In this document: positions 25,649 through 33,833 of the stretch, piece after piece | Position numbering within the stretch: the stretch's first letter is position 1 | Layout of the letters: each line of letters opens with the position of its first letter | Assembly (NCBI GenBank): GCA_958439195.1 | Contig: OY288150.1 | Span: 1-64,000, forward strand | Direction of reading: 5' to 3' | Source: an uncultured Paracoccaceae bacterium | GTDB lineage: Bacteria > Pseudomonadota > Alphaproteobacteria > Rhodobacterales > Rhodobacteraceae | Length of the DNA stretch: 64,000 nt | Notes under the pieces: model-generated | What the model was told of the DNA's origin: nothing | Seen by the model: only the letters and a program-made list of their open reading frames with translations | The model's database searches: none | Program-made: the position numbers and the translations under genes

Positions 25649-26848
25649 ATGGGCGTTGTGGAAGTTCTGGACCCGGTCGCACCGACGCGGGCTGGTGGCT
25701 GGAAGGTGGATGTGAGCCGGGGTGAGCGGAACGGGCGGGTGTCGTCCGAGTGGTTCAACCGGCCCGATGATGAGCGGTATCTGTCGCTCGACGATCTCTG
25801 GGCATCGGTGAAGGGCCGCTCCGAGCGCAGCCGCAGCAGGGTGGTGCAGACGGCGGATATCCGGGTCGAGGCCGCGCGTGACAGCGCCGAGCGGCTTCAC
25901 CTGGTCCTTCCGAAAGCGCATGAACCTGTCGCGCCCACGCATTGGGCGTTCGGTCAGCTGGCCAGCATCGTCGGTGCCCCCGCGTCCTACCTGCGCCAAC
26001 TGCCCGCGCCCCTGGCAGGGATCAACCTGCAATACGGCCTGACCCACCACCGCGCCGAGCAGGTGAAGACCTTCGAGACGGAAGACGGCCGTACCGAACT
26101 TCGCGCGGTGACCGGCCCCGACTATGGCCGCATCCATGACCACGAGCTGGTCGAGGCGGTGCAGCGCATCGCGGGGAACGGCACCGGCGACACGCGCTGG
26201 AAGGTGCCGGGGGTGCTCGACTGGTCGACCGGGGTCTACAACCCCGATGTTGAGATCAGCCGTGACACGACCACGCTCTATGCTTCGGACCGCGACGTCT
26301 TCCTGTTCCTGGTCGATGATCACAACCCGATCGAGGCGGGCCGGATGCCGGATGGCTCCCCTGATCTCTACTTCCGGGGCTTCTATTGCTGGAACTCGGA
26401 GGTGGGCGCGAAAACCCTCGGCATGGCGAGCTTCTACCTGCGGGCAGTGTGCCAGAACCGCAATCTCTGGGGCGTCGAGGATTTCCAGGAGATCACCATC
26501 CGCCGCTCGAAGTATGCAGCCTCGCGCTTTGCCCATGAGGCGGCCCCGGCGCTGACGCGGTTTGCCAATTCCTCGCCGCAGGGCTTCGTGAACGGCATCA
26601 AGGCGGCACGGCAGCAGATCGTGGCGCGGACGGATGAGGATCGGGATGACTTCCTGAGGAAACGCGGCTTCTCGAAGGCGGAGTCAGGTAAGATCATCGA
26701 GAAGGTGCTGATGGAGGAAGGTCGACCGCCCGAAAGCATCTTCGACTTCGTGCAGGGCATCACACGGCTTGCGCGCGACAAAACCCAGCAGGATGCGCGG
26801 CTCGACATGGAAGGGCGTGCCAAGAAACTCCTCGACCGGGTTGGCTGA
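25649..26848 (+). CDS. DUF932-family plasmid/phage-type protein
   Basis: The 399 residues match the DUF932 pattern: RAVTGPDYGRIHDHELVEAV, DRDVFLFLVDDHNPIEAG and the segment FYCWNSEVGAKTLGMASFYL. Family members are carried by plasmids, phages and islands; their role is not established. GGGAG precedes the ATG. The leader at 25603-25648 resembles that of the gene at 27537, suggesting shared control of the island core genes. Confidence 0.85.
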   Translation: MGVVEVLDPVAPTRAGGWKVDVSRGERNGRVSSEWFNRPDDERYLSLDDLWASVKGRSERSRSRVVQTADIRVEAARDSAERLHLVLPKAHEPVAPTHWAFGQLASIVGAPASYLRQLPAPLAGINLQYGLTHHRAEQVKTFETEDGRTELRAVTGPDYGRIHDHELVEAVQRIAGNGTGDTRWKVPGVLDWSTGVYNPDVEISRDTTTLYASDRDVFLFLVDDHNPIEAGRMPDGSPDLYFRGFYCWNSEVGAKTLGMASFYLRAVCQNRNLWGVEDFQEITIRRSKYAASRFAHEAAPALTRFANSSPQGFVNGIKAARQQIVARTDEDRDDFLRKRGFSKAESGKIIEKVLMEEGRPPESIFDFVQGITRLARDKTQQDARLDMEGRAKKLLDRVG

Positions 26849-26938
26849 CGCGGCGCCGGAGGCCCTGTCGCCTCCGGCCACTTTATTGCCAAACTGGATT
26901 GGTACGTTCCTACAGTGGTTCAAATTGGACGAAGCAGT

Positions 26939-27439
26939 ATGGATGATATCGATTGGTCGGATCGCGCGTTCTACGATGATGGTGAATGGGTTACCTGGTC
27001 AGAAATTGACGAGCAGCTGCGCTACAAAGAGTGGGGAGCAAAATACCCCAACGCAATCCGATCAATGATCCCCTACTTTGAAAGCCTGATTTCGCTTGCG
27101 GAAAGCTATCACCGGGAGACAGGCCTTCATCTAGCCGTTTATGGCGACATCGGTGAACTTTTCGGGGCCATTACGTATGGCATCAAGCTGAACAAAACCT
27201 ACGCGCAAGGTGCTGACGGGAGACTTGGCAACGACCACGTCGAGGTGAAAACGATTACCCCCTTCAAAACGAAGGATGTCGTGGTGGTCGATACCGCTGG
27301 AAACTTCAACAAGCTGCTTGTGGTCAAGATCAACGAGGATTTCCAGGTATCAGGTCGAATGATTGACCGAAAGGATTTGCCTAAGCGGCAGGGTCGTTAC
27401 CTGCGGGTCCGATGGAGTAGTTTGCCGTCAGCAAGTTGA
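26939..27439 (+). CDS. DUF6998-like protein with PD-(D/E)XK-type nuclease motif
   Basis: The 166-residue product contains GDIGELFGAITYGIKL and then DGRLGNDHVEVKTITPF. The spacing of an Asp followed by E-V-K fits the catalytic core of the PD-(D/E)XK nuclease fold and the DUF6998 family. ATG 26939 is chosen; GTG 26915 would add 8 residues. It interrupts the regular row of DUF genes and has a less GC-biased composition, so it may be a later insertion with a DNA-targeting or defence role (inference). Confidence 0.5.
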   Translation: MDDIDWSDRAFYDDGEWVTWSEIDEQLRYKEWGAKYPNAIRSMIPYFESLISLAESYHRETGLHLAVYGDIGELFGAITYGIKLNKTYAQGADGRLGNDHVEVKTITPFKTKDVVVVDTAGNFNKLLVVKINEDFQVSGRMIDRKDLPKRQGRYLRVRWSSLPSAS

Positions 27440-27536
27440 GCAGTTTCTGTCGCCCCTATGAGGAAGAGGGCGGCGGTTTGATCTTTGACGGATGAGGCGG
27501 GGAGAGAGGCTTCCTGCGCCGTCGGAGGTTTATCCC

Positions 27537-28055
27537 ATGCTCGACTTGCCCTTGCCCATCCTCCCGACCTCTGGCCCTCGGTGCTTCGTACCGCCTATTC
27601 CCTCGGGCGACACCGATCCCAATCACCCCTTCGCCCTGACCCTGTCGCGCCCCGCGCCGGCCGATCTGATGTCGGGCCGCGCCGCGCCCCTGGTGCTCGC
27701 CCGCTTCGCGACGCTGGCCGAGGCCATGCAGCGCGCGATCGACCATGCCGAGGGCATCACCCCGAATGCTGCGCCCCAGCTTCTTGCGATCCTCGACCGC
27801 GACGAGCGCCTTGTGCTGGCCGGGGCCGCCAGCGACCACGCTGTCGCCTGGTGCCACCCGGTTACGAGCGCGGCCGAAGCGCGTGGCGTCGTAGCCGAGG
27901 CAAGCCAGCTGCGCGCGCAGGCAGGCCGCGCGGCTGCCTGGGGAGAGCCTGATCTGGCACGACGACTGCGCCACCGCGCCGATCTTCTCGATGCACGGCT
28001 GGTCGACCCACTCTGGCGCGCCTTCGCCGCCCGGGCGCTGCAGGTTGCTGCGTGA
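27537..28055 (+). CDS. Conserved island protein of unknown function
   Basis: The product is 172 residues from ATG 27537 (CGGAGG upstream). It is proline-rich at the start, then alanine-rich and helical, with LARFATLAEAMQRAIDHAEG and QLRAQAGRAAAWGEPDLARR. No motif gives a function. Its position after DUF932 and before the DUF6878 gene is characteristic of Rhodobacteraceae accessory islands. The leader shares GGGAGAG-GGCT-CCTG-CGCC elements with the DUF932 gene. Confidence 0.65.
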   Translation: MLDLPLPILPTSGPRCFVPPIPSGDTDPNHPFALTLSRPAPADLMSGRAAPLVLARFATLAEAMQRAIDHAEGITPNAAPQLLAILDRDERLVLAGAASDHAVAWCHPVTSAAEARGVVAEASQLRAQAGRAAAWGEPDLARRLRHRADLLDARLVDPLWRAFAARALQVAA

Positions 28056-28156
28056 GGACTGAGAGACAGAGAAGGGCAGGGGGGATTTGGAGCTTGTCCG
28101 GGGGAGAGAGATCGCCCGGCTCGGCTCCGTTCCCTTCCCCTGACCGGAGACACCCG

Positions 28157-28648
28157 ATGACCCTGACTGAACCTACCCTCGCGCCCCCGATGGCACCCTC
28201 GACCGTCGACATGGCACAGATCTTCGCCGCTCATGCCGAGCGCGCGTCCCGCATCGAAGCCTTGCGCCCGGGCAACAAGGACCGCCTCTTCGACGGCCTC
28301 ATGGCCGCCGGCATCACCCATGTCACCGTGACCTTCGATGGTGCCGGGGACAGCGGCCAAATCGAAAGCATCGTGGCCTGGTCTGGTGAGACCGCCGTCG
28401 AGTTTCCCGCGACCGAGATCGCATACGCCGCGCTGACCTGGGACGACCCCGAGGTCGAGATGCGGCAGCTCTCGCTGGAGGATGTGGTCGAGCAGCTGGC
28501 CTACGACTTCCTCTCCGACACACATGGCGGCTGGGAGAACAACGACGGCGCCTGGGGCGAGTTCTGCTTCGACGCCGCTGCCCGCTGCATCCATCTCGAT
28601 TTCAACGAGCGCTTCACCTCGTCCGAACTCTACACCCACGATTTCTGA
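28157..28648 (+). CDS. DUF6878-family protein
   Basis: This is a 163-residue acidic protein with THVTVTFDGAGDSGQIE in the middle and DFLSDTHGGWENNDGAWGEF near the end, the core of DUF6878. The C-terminus LDFNERFTSSELYTHDF is typical of the family. GGAG precedes the ATG. It lies 9 bp before the DUF6915 gene, so the two probably form one transcript. The function is unknown. Confidence 0.8.
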   Translation: MTLTEPTLAPPMAPSTVDMAQIFAAHAERASRIEALRPGNKDRLFDGLMAAGITHVTVTFDGAGDSGQIESIVAWSGETAVEFPATEIAYAALTWDDPEVEMRQLSLEDVVEQLAYDFLSDTHGGWENNDGAWGEFCFDAAARCIHLDFNERFTSSELYTHDF

Positions 28649-28657
28649 GGGGCGGCG

Positions 28658-29035
28658 ATGGCACATCCCTATCACCACGCCCTGTCCTCGGTGAAGAAAT
28701 GGGGCGGCACGGTCGATGATTATCAGGCCATCCATGCTTGGTTCGACTCCTCAAAAGCCCATTCCGCCGACTTTCGCCACCGAGCCATGTTTCACCATGC
28801 CGCTGGAATCTGGCTCTCCGAGACCGTCTTCGGGCCGACGATTACCCTCTCCACGGGCCGCGTGATCCCGACACGATGGGTGGGCGAGCAGCATGTCCGC
28901 GAGGATCTGGGGTTCATTCCGAGCTTCGCCGACTGGGTCAAGGCAATCCGGCCCGAACCCTGGATGGGCCGGTCCGAGCGGATCGAGGCGCTCGTCGATC
29001 CGCATATCGCTTCGCCCGTGGTCGAGGTCTGCTGA
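28658..29035 (+). CDS. DUF6915-family protein
   Basis: The product is 125 residues. It begins MAHPYHHALSSVKKWGG and has HRAMFHHAAGIWLSETVFG followed by VGEQHVREDLGFIPSFADW, the pattern of DUF6915. Several His residues are conserved-looking, so metal binding is conceivable. Its stop is 1 bp from the next start. The function is unknown. Confidence 0.8.
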   Translation: MAHPYHHALSSVKKWGGTVDDYQAIHAWFDSSKAHSADFRHRAMFHHAAGIWLSETVFGPTITLSTGRVIPTRWVGEQHVREDLGFIPSFADWVKAIRPEPWMGRSERIEALVDPHIASPVVEVC

Positions 29036-29036
29036 G

Positions 29037-29234
29037 ATGACCGATCCAGCCTATCAACGCCTCGGCCTGCCCTCGGCAGCGTCGCCCTACGCCGTCCTGC
29101 GCGCGGCGGTCCGGGCGCTGCACCCCGACACGCGCGCAGTTTGCGGCTTCCGGGCCGCGCGCAAGCGCTTCTATCGACAGATGCTCTGCGCGCATGCCAC
29201 GCGACAGACGGCGGGCGACGATCCGGCCCGCTGA
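29037..29234 (+). CDS. Small hypothetical protein (65 aa)
   Basis: The start at 29037 follows the DUF6915 stop directly. It encodes a basic, helical 65-residue protein with several Arg pairs (AARKRFYRQ) and no recognisable domain. Tight spacing in a conserved row of island genes supports it as real. The function is unknown. Confidence 0.5.
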   Translation: MTDPAYQRLGLPSAASPYAVLRAAVRALHPDTRAVCGFRAARKRFYRQMLCAHATRQTAGDDPAR

Positions 29235-29309
29235 TCATTCCCGACCACCCCCTCATCCCGACACAGCGCCCGGCCTCTTGGCCGGGTCTTCCCCATTCAG
29301 GAGGTTCCC

Positions 29310-29729
29310 ATGGCGGATTACTTCACCCATTTCTCGTGCCTGCTCGACGTCGGCAGCCCCGACCAGGCCGCCCGCGCGCTCGCGATGTTCCAAGAACTCC
29401 GCGCTGCGGATCAGCACGTCGATGACCCGGAAGTCGCAGGCTTCGACCTCGGGCGCCAGGACGCGCCCGAGGGCAGCACCCTCTGGATCCATGATGACGA
29501 GCACGGCGATGTCGAGGCCGTCATCCGCTTTGTGCTGCGCCTCGCAGAGGAGCTCCATCTCACCAGTCTCTGGGGCTTCCAGTACGCCCTCACCTGCTCC
29601 CGACCACGCCTCGACGCCTTCGGCGGCGGCGCGCATGTCATCGATCTCGGCGCCCGCAAATCCGTCGGCTCGACGAGCACGCAAGAATGGCTGGCCGCCG
29701 CGCTGAATGGGGAGGACGCCGATGCCTGA
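29310..29729 (+). CDS. Conserved island protein of unknown function (139 aa)
   Basis: AGGAGG precedes the ATG at 29310. The protein is acidic, with DVGSPDQAARALAMFQELRA and WIHDDEHGDVEAVIRFVLRL, and a C-terminal GGGAHVIDLGARKSVG. Overall it resembles a small mixed alpha/beta fold without catalytic signature. It overlaps the next gene by 8 bp, so the two are translationally coupled. Confidence 0.65.
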   Translation: MADYFTHFSCLLDVGSPDQAARALAMFQELRAADQHVDDPEVAGFDLGRQDAPEGSTLWIHDDEHGDVEAVIRFVLRLAEELHLTSLWGFQYALTCSRPRLDAFGGGAHVIDLGARKSVGSTSTQEWLAAALNGEDADA

Positions 29730-30366
29730 AGTCATCTGCACTACTGTCTACCAGTTCCCCGAACTCTCGGATGCCGCCAAGGAAAAGGCGTGCAGCTGGT
29801 ATCGCGAGCTCGGTCCCCACGACGATTGGTGGGACGCGGTCCATGAGGATTTCGAGCGGGTCTGTGAGATCCTTGGCATCCGCCTGAAGACCACCCCCGC
29901 CCGCCTGATGGGCGGCGGGACCCGGGCCAAGCCATGCATCTGGTTCTCCGGCTTCTGGAGCCAGGGCGATGGGGCCTGCTTCGAGGGCTACTGGTCCCAC
30001 GCCAAGGGCGGGGCCACGCGCATCCGGGACTACGCGCCCACGGACGCGACGCTGCATGGTATGGCGGATCGGTTGCAGGCCATCCAGCGGCGGAACTTCT
30101 ACCAGCTCGCCGCCGAGGTCAGCCACCGCGGGCGCTACTACCACGAACACACTATGTCGGTGGACGTCAGCCGCCACAGCCCGACCTGGCAACCGCCGAC
30201 CGAGGAGGCCGAGGAGATCGTGACCGAGGCGCTCCGCGATCTGGCCCGCTGGCTCTACCGCCAGCTTCAGGCTGAATACGACCACCTGACATCGGACGAG
30301 GCCATCGAGGAGGGGATCATCGTCAACGAGTACACCTTCACCGAAGGAGGGCGCCGCTTCGGGTGA
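29722..30366 (+). CDS. Conserved island protein of unknown function (214 aa)
   Basis: The ATG at 29722 is inside the end of the previous gene. The product is rich in aromatic and acidic residues, with FPELSDAAKEKACSWYREL near the start and IWFSGFWSQGDGACFEGYW in the middle. Proteins of this layout are common on alphaproteobacterial plasmids and are sometimes annotated as antitoxin-like without proof. It is the last gene of the left part of the island core before the toxin-antitoxin insertion. Confidence 0.65.
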   Translation: MPEVICTTVYQFPELSDAAKEKACSWYRELGPHDDWWDAVHEDFERVCEILGIRLKTTPARLMGGGTRAKPCIWFSGFWSQGDGACFEGYWSHAKGGATRIRDYAPTDATLHGMADRLQAIQRRNFYQLAAEVSHRGRYYHEHTMSVDVSRHSPTWQPPTEEAEEIVTEALRDLARWLYRQLQAEYDHLTSDEAIEEGIIVNEYTFTEGGRRFG

Positions 30367-30423
30367 GACAGCACGGTTGAAAACTGTCAGAAACTTGCGT
30401 ATGTTTCTGACAAAGGAGCGATC

Positions 30424-31017
30424 ATGGAGCGCATGGCCGAGAGTATTATGAATGTTGCGACGACGTTGCCGGAGGGGGTGCCCTTGGCAGCGAAGGGGCT
30501 CTTGCACCTTGGCTCGCGCGCGGCGGTCGATCAGACGCTGTCGCGTCTGGCCGCGCGCGGCGAGCTGATCCGTGCGGGACGTGGCATCTACATGCGCCCG
30601 GTCCAGACACGCTTTGGCCCGCGCAGTCCGTCGGCTGAACAGGCGATTGAAGCGCTCGCTGTGCAGCGGGGCGAGACGATCGTCCCGAGCGGTGCTGCTG
30701 CGGCAAACGCTCTGGGCCTGACCACACAGGTGCCGGTCAAGTCGGTTTACCTCACTTCCGGTCGAAGCCGTGTGCTGAACCTTGGCCGGCAAGCAGTCGA
30801 ACTGCGTCATGCGCCGCGCTGGCAGTTGGCCCTTGGAAGCAAGACCTCGGGCCAGGTTGTCCGTGCGCTGGCATGGCTCGGACCTGATGAGGCTCCCAAG
30901 GCCATGCAAATCCTGCGATCCAAGCTCACGGAGACGGCAAAGACCGAACTCGTGTCCGCCGCGCCGCAGTTCCCGACTTGGCTGGCACGATTGATCGGAA
31001 AGATGGTCCATGGCTGA
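30424..31017 (+). CDS. Type IV AbiEi-like antitoxin/regulator (DUF6088)
   Basis: This 197-residue protein has an N-terminal winged helix (LHLGSRAAVDQTLSRLAARG then ELIRAGRGIYMRP) and the DUF6088/AbiEi body, including VPSGAAAANALGLTTQVP. AbiEi proteins repress their own operon and counter a nucleotidyltransferase toxin. GGAG precedes the start. An imperfect inverted repeat, GAAACTTGCGTATGTTTC, just upstream may be its operator. The partner toxin gene starts inside its stop (31010) but is broken. Confidence 0.85.
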   Translation: MERMAESIMNVATTLPEGVPLAAKGLLHLGSRAAVDQTLSRLAARGELIRAGRGIYMRPVQTRFGPRSPSAEQAIEALAVQRGETIVPSGAAAANALGLTTQVPVKSVYLTSGRSRVLNLGRQAVELRHAPRWQLALGSKTSGQVVRALAWLGPDEAPKAMQILRSKLTETAKTELVSAAPQFPTWLARLIGKMVHG

Positions 31018-31165
31018 GGCATTCCTGCGCCTCAGCGCCAAGGACCGGCTGGACGCCATTGGTGTCGCAGCCGATCTGGTTGGCCAGCCGTCTGCGACCG
31101 GTCAGCCTGCTCGCGCGATCGCTTCGACCAGGACTGCCTTCGTTACTCCCTGTGCATGGCCCTGA
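31010..31165 (+). pseudogene. Truncated AbiEii nucleotidyltransferase toxin gene
   Basis: The ATG at 31010 overlaps the antitoxin stop, as in intact AbiE operons. The first 28 or so codons (AEAFLRLSAKDRLDAIGVAA) match the start of AbiEii toxins. Homology then ends and the frame stops at 31165 after running antisense into the neighbouring toxin gene (31102-31779). The nucleotidyltransferase domain is absent, so the antitoxin at 30424 no longer has its own toxin. Confidence 0.8.
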
Positions 31166-31779
31166 AGAATCTGAAATCCCTCTGACACCAACAACTTGCC
31201 TGTGACGGCATCAACCAGCGCAGGATTCATTTTCTCGGTCACGGCGAGTGCTTCTCGGCAGGCATCAGGAAATCTGGAGCAAGCCTCGACGACATAGTCG
31301 GCCCCAACAGATTCGACGACGGCCGCAATATCGAACATGTCCCGGGGCTGGAGGTGTGAACCGCGGAAGACTACCTTCTTGGCTAGGATCTCGGCTGGCG
31401 TCTCGAGTTTGACGCGTCGTCCGCGGATTTCGGAAATGACATAGGGTTCTTCGGTGACTGGGTCGCAGCAGATGAAGTCGATTTCGCCGACGCCGTTGAA
31501 CACGATCTTCAGGGCGCGTGTCCCATCGGTTTCATAGTCGCTCGGTGCGAGCGCCAGATTGTATCCTTGCGTCTCAGGGTTCAAATACGGGAGGTACTGG
31601 GCATCGTCGATAAAGAGATCGATGTCGTGGCTTTCGCGATGCTTGATTTGGAGCATGAGAGCCGTTCCGCCCCCAAAGCTCCAGTTGGACATGCCGATAC
31701 CCTGACCGTTGGCTTGGTCAACGATCGCCATAGCCACATCAAAAAGCTCGGGCCAGCGGCTTGGCTGCGGGACGTTCAT
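31102..31779 (-). CDS. AbiEii/AbiGii-type nucleotidyltransferase toxin
   Basis: The 225 residues contain the nucleotidyltransferase core FGGGTALMLQIKHRESHDID, a G-G-x-T-A-L segment followed by D-x-D (DIDLF), as in the DNA polymerase beta-like fold of AbiEii toxins. Later, ETPAEILAKKVVFRG is also typical. Such toxins transfer nucleotides to a cellular target, often tRNA, and arrest growth. It is directly preceded (TGA-ATG) by an 87-residue gene, and an AbiEi-like gene lies further upstream on the same strand. Its end abuts the truncated toxin remnant. Confidence 0.85.
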   Translation of the reverse strand: MNVPQPSRWPELFDVAMAIVDQANGQGIGMSNWSFGGGTALMLQIKHRESHDIDLFIDDAQYLPYLNPETQGYNLALAPSDYETDGTRALKIVFNGVGEIDFICCDPVTEEPYVISEIRGRRVKLETPAEILAKKVVFRGSHLQPRDMFDIAAVVESVGADYVVEACSRFPDACREALAVTEKMNPALVDAVTGKLLVSEGFQILQGHAQGVTKAVLVEAIARAG

Positions 31780-32043
31780 TCAGATCGCGAGCGGGAGCTT
31801 ATATCCGGCGAGCTCGGAGAATTTTTTTGCGACCACGATGACTGCGTCCTTGCTAACACCCATCTCGTCGATAAACGACTGCTGCAGTTTGGGGGACACT
31901 TCGGACAGGAAGGCGAACACGCTGCAATCGAAGGCATCGACGCTCTTGCTGTCGGCGATTTTTTCGGCCAGCTGGGTAGCCGTCACCTGCACGCCGTAGG
32001 GCGCGCTGACTGTCGACATCACTTTCGCTGCGACCGAGGCCAT
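31780..32043 (-). CDS. Small protein (87 aa) inside an AbiE-like operon
   Basis: The start is at 32043. The stop is immediately followed by the toxin ATG, so the two are translationally coupled. The protein is helical, with ATQLAEKIADSKSVDAFDCS and SFIDEMGVSKDAVIVVAKKF, and no domain that I recognise. It sits between an AbiEi-like regulator and the nucleotidyltransferase, where an extra antitoxin or adaptor would be expected. The function is unknown. Confidence 0.65.
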   Translation of the reverse strand: MASVAAKVMSTVSAPYGVQVTATQLAEKIADSKSVDAFDCSVFAFLSEVSPKLQQSFIDEMGVSKDAVIVVAKKFSELAGYKLPLAI

Positions 32044-32135
32044 TGCATCATCTCTGTGAGGTAACTTCTCGCGTAATGTAGTCGATGGGCATCAACAAAG
32101 CAATAAAGCTCCGCTTTACCTGGGCTTCCTAGGTC

Positions 32136-32957
32136 TCACGCGCCACGGTCGCCTACCGGTTGCACGAAATCTTCCGGCACCATGATCCGATAGCGCGGGT
32201 GAATCTTGCCGCCTTGAACCAAGGCTCGGTCGCCGCTGCCGAGATCAAATGCCTGCGGGTCGATCCTTTTGTGCCAAGGATGATTGTGACGGTCGGCAAA
32301 GACGAAGAACAGGCGCTTGACCTTGATCTTGCGGCAGGCCTGCAGGAGGTCGGAAAGCAGTTTCGGGCGCAGGGTTGTCAGGCTCTCGAAAGCCATGTCG
32401 AGCGTGTGGAAACTCTCATGGTCAGGCAACTCGTCCATGGCCTCCAGAACTGCGCGCTCCGGCGTCGACATCGTCAGACCCCAGTCCCACGGCTGGCCAG
32501 TCGTTTTGCCTTCGATCAAGCCCAGTTTCGGGTCAGCGAACAAGGAATGCGGGCGGGTTCTGATCTGGGCATCCAGCGGCAGTTTCTTCAGCCAATTCGG
32601 GATACTGTCCCCATAGACCCAGACTGGAGCGCTCTCGCCGAGGCGCAGGTAATGGGCATGTCCCTGTTCGCCGAGCGCCGTGGTGCTGCCGACATGCAGG
32701 TCATGACCGATGATATGCTGAGTGGAGAGGATGCAGGTCTTCCAGTGGACGCTGTTCGATGTCGGCGTGGCAGCGGTGCTGGGGAGGGGGCGGCGGAAGA
32801 CGCCTCGGGTAATGCGGTCCAGCCAGCCGCGCTTCACATAGTCACGGAAGCTCTCATAGGCGATGCCTTGCGAGACGAGCCACGCGGCATCGACCAGATA
32901 CCCGGCGGGCACGGCATCAAGCAGTTTCTTCAGATTCTGTGACTTTGTGGCGTCCAT
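32136..32957 (-). CDS. AbiEi-family antitoxin/repressor
   Basis: This 273-residue protein has an N-terminal winged helix (AGYLVDAAWLVSQGIAYESF followed by RDYVKRGWLDRI) and the AbiEi C-terminal domain, including GLTMSTPERAVLEAMDELP. It would repress the operon and neutralise the toxin encoded at 31102. It is separated from the 87-residue gene by 92 bp. Its presence next to a second, different AbiEi gene (30424) shows two systems brought together. Confidence 0.82.
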   Translation of the reverse strand: MDATKSQNLKKLLDAVPAGYLVDAAWLVSQGIAYESFRDYVKRGWLDRITRGVFRRPLPSTAATPTSNSVHWKTCILSTQHIIGHDLHVGSTTALGEQGHAHYLRLGESAPVWVYGDSIPNWLKKLPLDAQIRTRPHSLFADPKLGLIEGKTTGQPWDWGLTMSTPERAVLEAMDELPDHESFHTLDMAFESLTTLRPKLLSDLLQACRKIKVKRLFFVFADRHNHPWHKRIDPQAFDLGSGDRALVQGGKIHPRYRIMVPEDFVQPVGDRGA

Positions 32958-33234
32958 GATGCCGAAAGGGACAGATTTTCAAGGAGACATCTACCGGTTT
33001 TCTTTGATGAGGATGCTTTTCCAGCGCTATGGGCGCTCCAACATGCCGATTTCCAAAGAACTGAGGGAGTAGCCTCAAGTGGTGGGAGATATGAAAACGC
33101 GGGGTTGAGAGATGGCTGCGACTTGCGGTGGTTGCCGAAGGCCGAGGTCGGCACCTCCCGGTGTGCCGTCGGGACCAGGACTTGGTCCTTCGGACAGGAG
33201 CTTGATCGAGGCTGATGTCCCGAAGGGCCAATCT

Positions 33235-33252
33235 GCCAACCTATAGGTTGGC
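33235..33252. repeat. Short perfect hairpin near the IS110 remnant
   Basis: GCCAACC (33235-33241), TATA, GGTTGGC (33246-33252). The rest of 32958-33283 contains no recognisable gene. The hairpin could be part of the insertion site or end of the IS110-type element. Confidence 0.35.
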
Positions 33253-33283
33253 AACTACGCTCGGTTTGCCAAGCCACGGTATC

Positions 33284-33708
33284 GTTCTCAATAGCGATTG
33301 CCTTGTCCTGCAAGAGCTTGCGGGCCCGCAGTAGAGGCCGACGCTTTTGGCTCGCCAGCGTCTTTACATGCACCTGGCGATACAGGTTGACGCGCATCAT
33401 CTGCGCAATTCCACGCGCGTCATTCCGGTCGCTTTTGTTGATTTCAGCTCTCAGGAATGCCTTGGTGTGGCGCGTCTCGACACAGATCACCGGCAATCCA
33501 GCCTGCGCCATACCCTCGAACAACCACTGCGACAGTGGGCCAGCTTCGAGCCCGATCTGTTCAATACAGAACCCTGTCTCCGTCAAGGCCCTCGACAGAT
33601 CCTCGGGATGGCTGAAAACCTTTGCTTCACTGCAAATTCGTCCGTTCTCATCGACGATGCAGATGTCGGTCATTTCACCGAAACATCCAATCCGGCATAG
33701 TGCTTCAT
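33284..33708 (-). pseudogene. IS110-family transposase, frameshifted and truncated
   Basis: The original start at 33708 gives MKHYAGLDVSVK and then a stop; one base appears lost near 33673. In the next frame the gene continues DICIVDENGRICSEA to RAEINKSDRNDARGIAQMM, the DEDD transposase domain of IS110, and ends after LLQDKAIAIEND at about 33284. The C-terminal serine domain is absent. It is unrelated in detail to the transposase start at 1-63. It marks the junction between the toxin-antitoxin genes and the second catabolic cluster. Confidence 0.85.
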
Positions 33709-33833
33709 GCTGCGCTTCCTCCCTGACGCTTGTGGCTGCTTCACACAGACCACGTTCCATCATCAGCTCGAAGCGCGCACCTCCACGAACGCTGTCGTCG
33801 GGAACGGGGCGCAAGCCGAATACCCATCTGACC

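Noticed and set aside
32970..33072. Short plus-strand frame ending RYGRSNMPISKELRE
   Set aside because: No ribosome site or recognisable domain, and it begins inside the antisense AbiEi gene.
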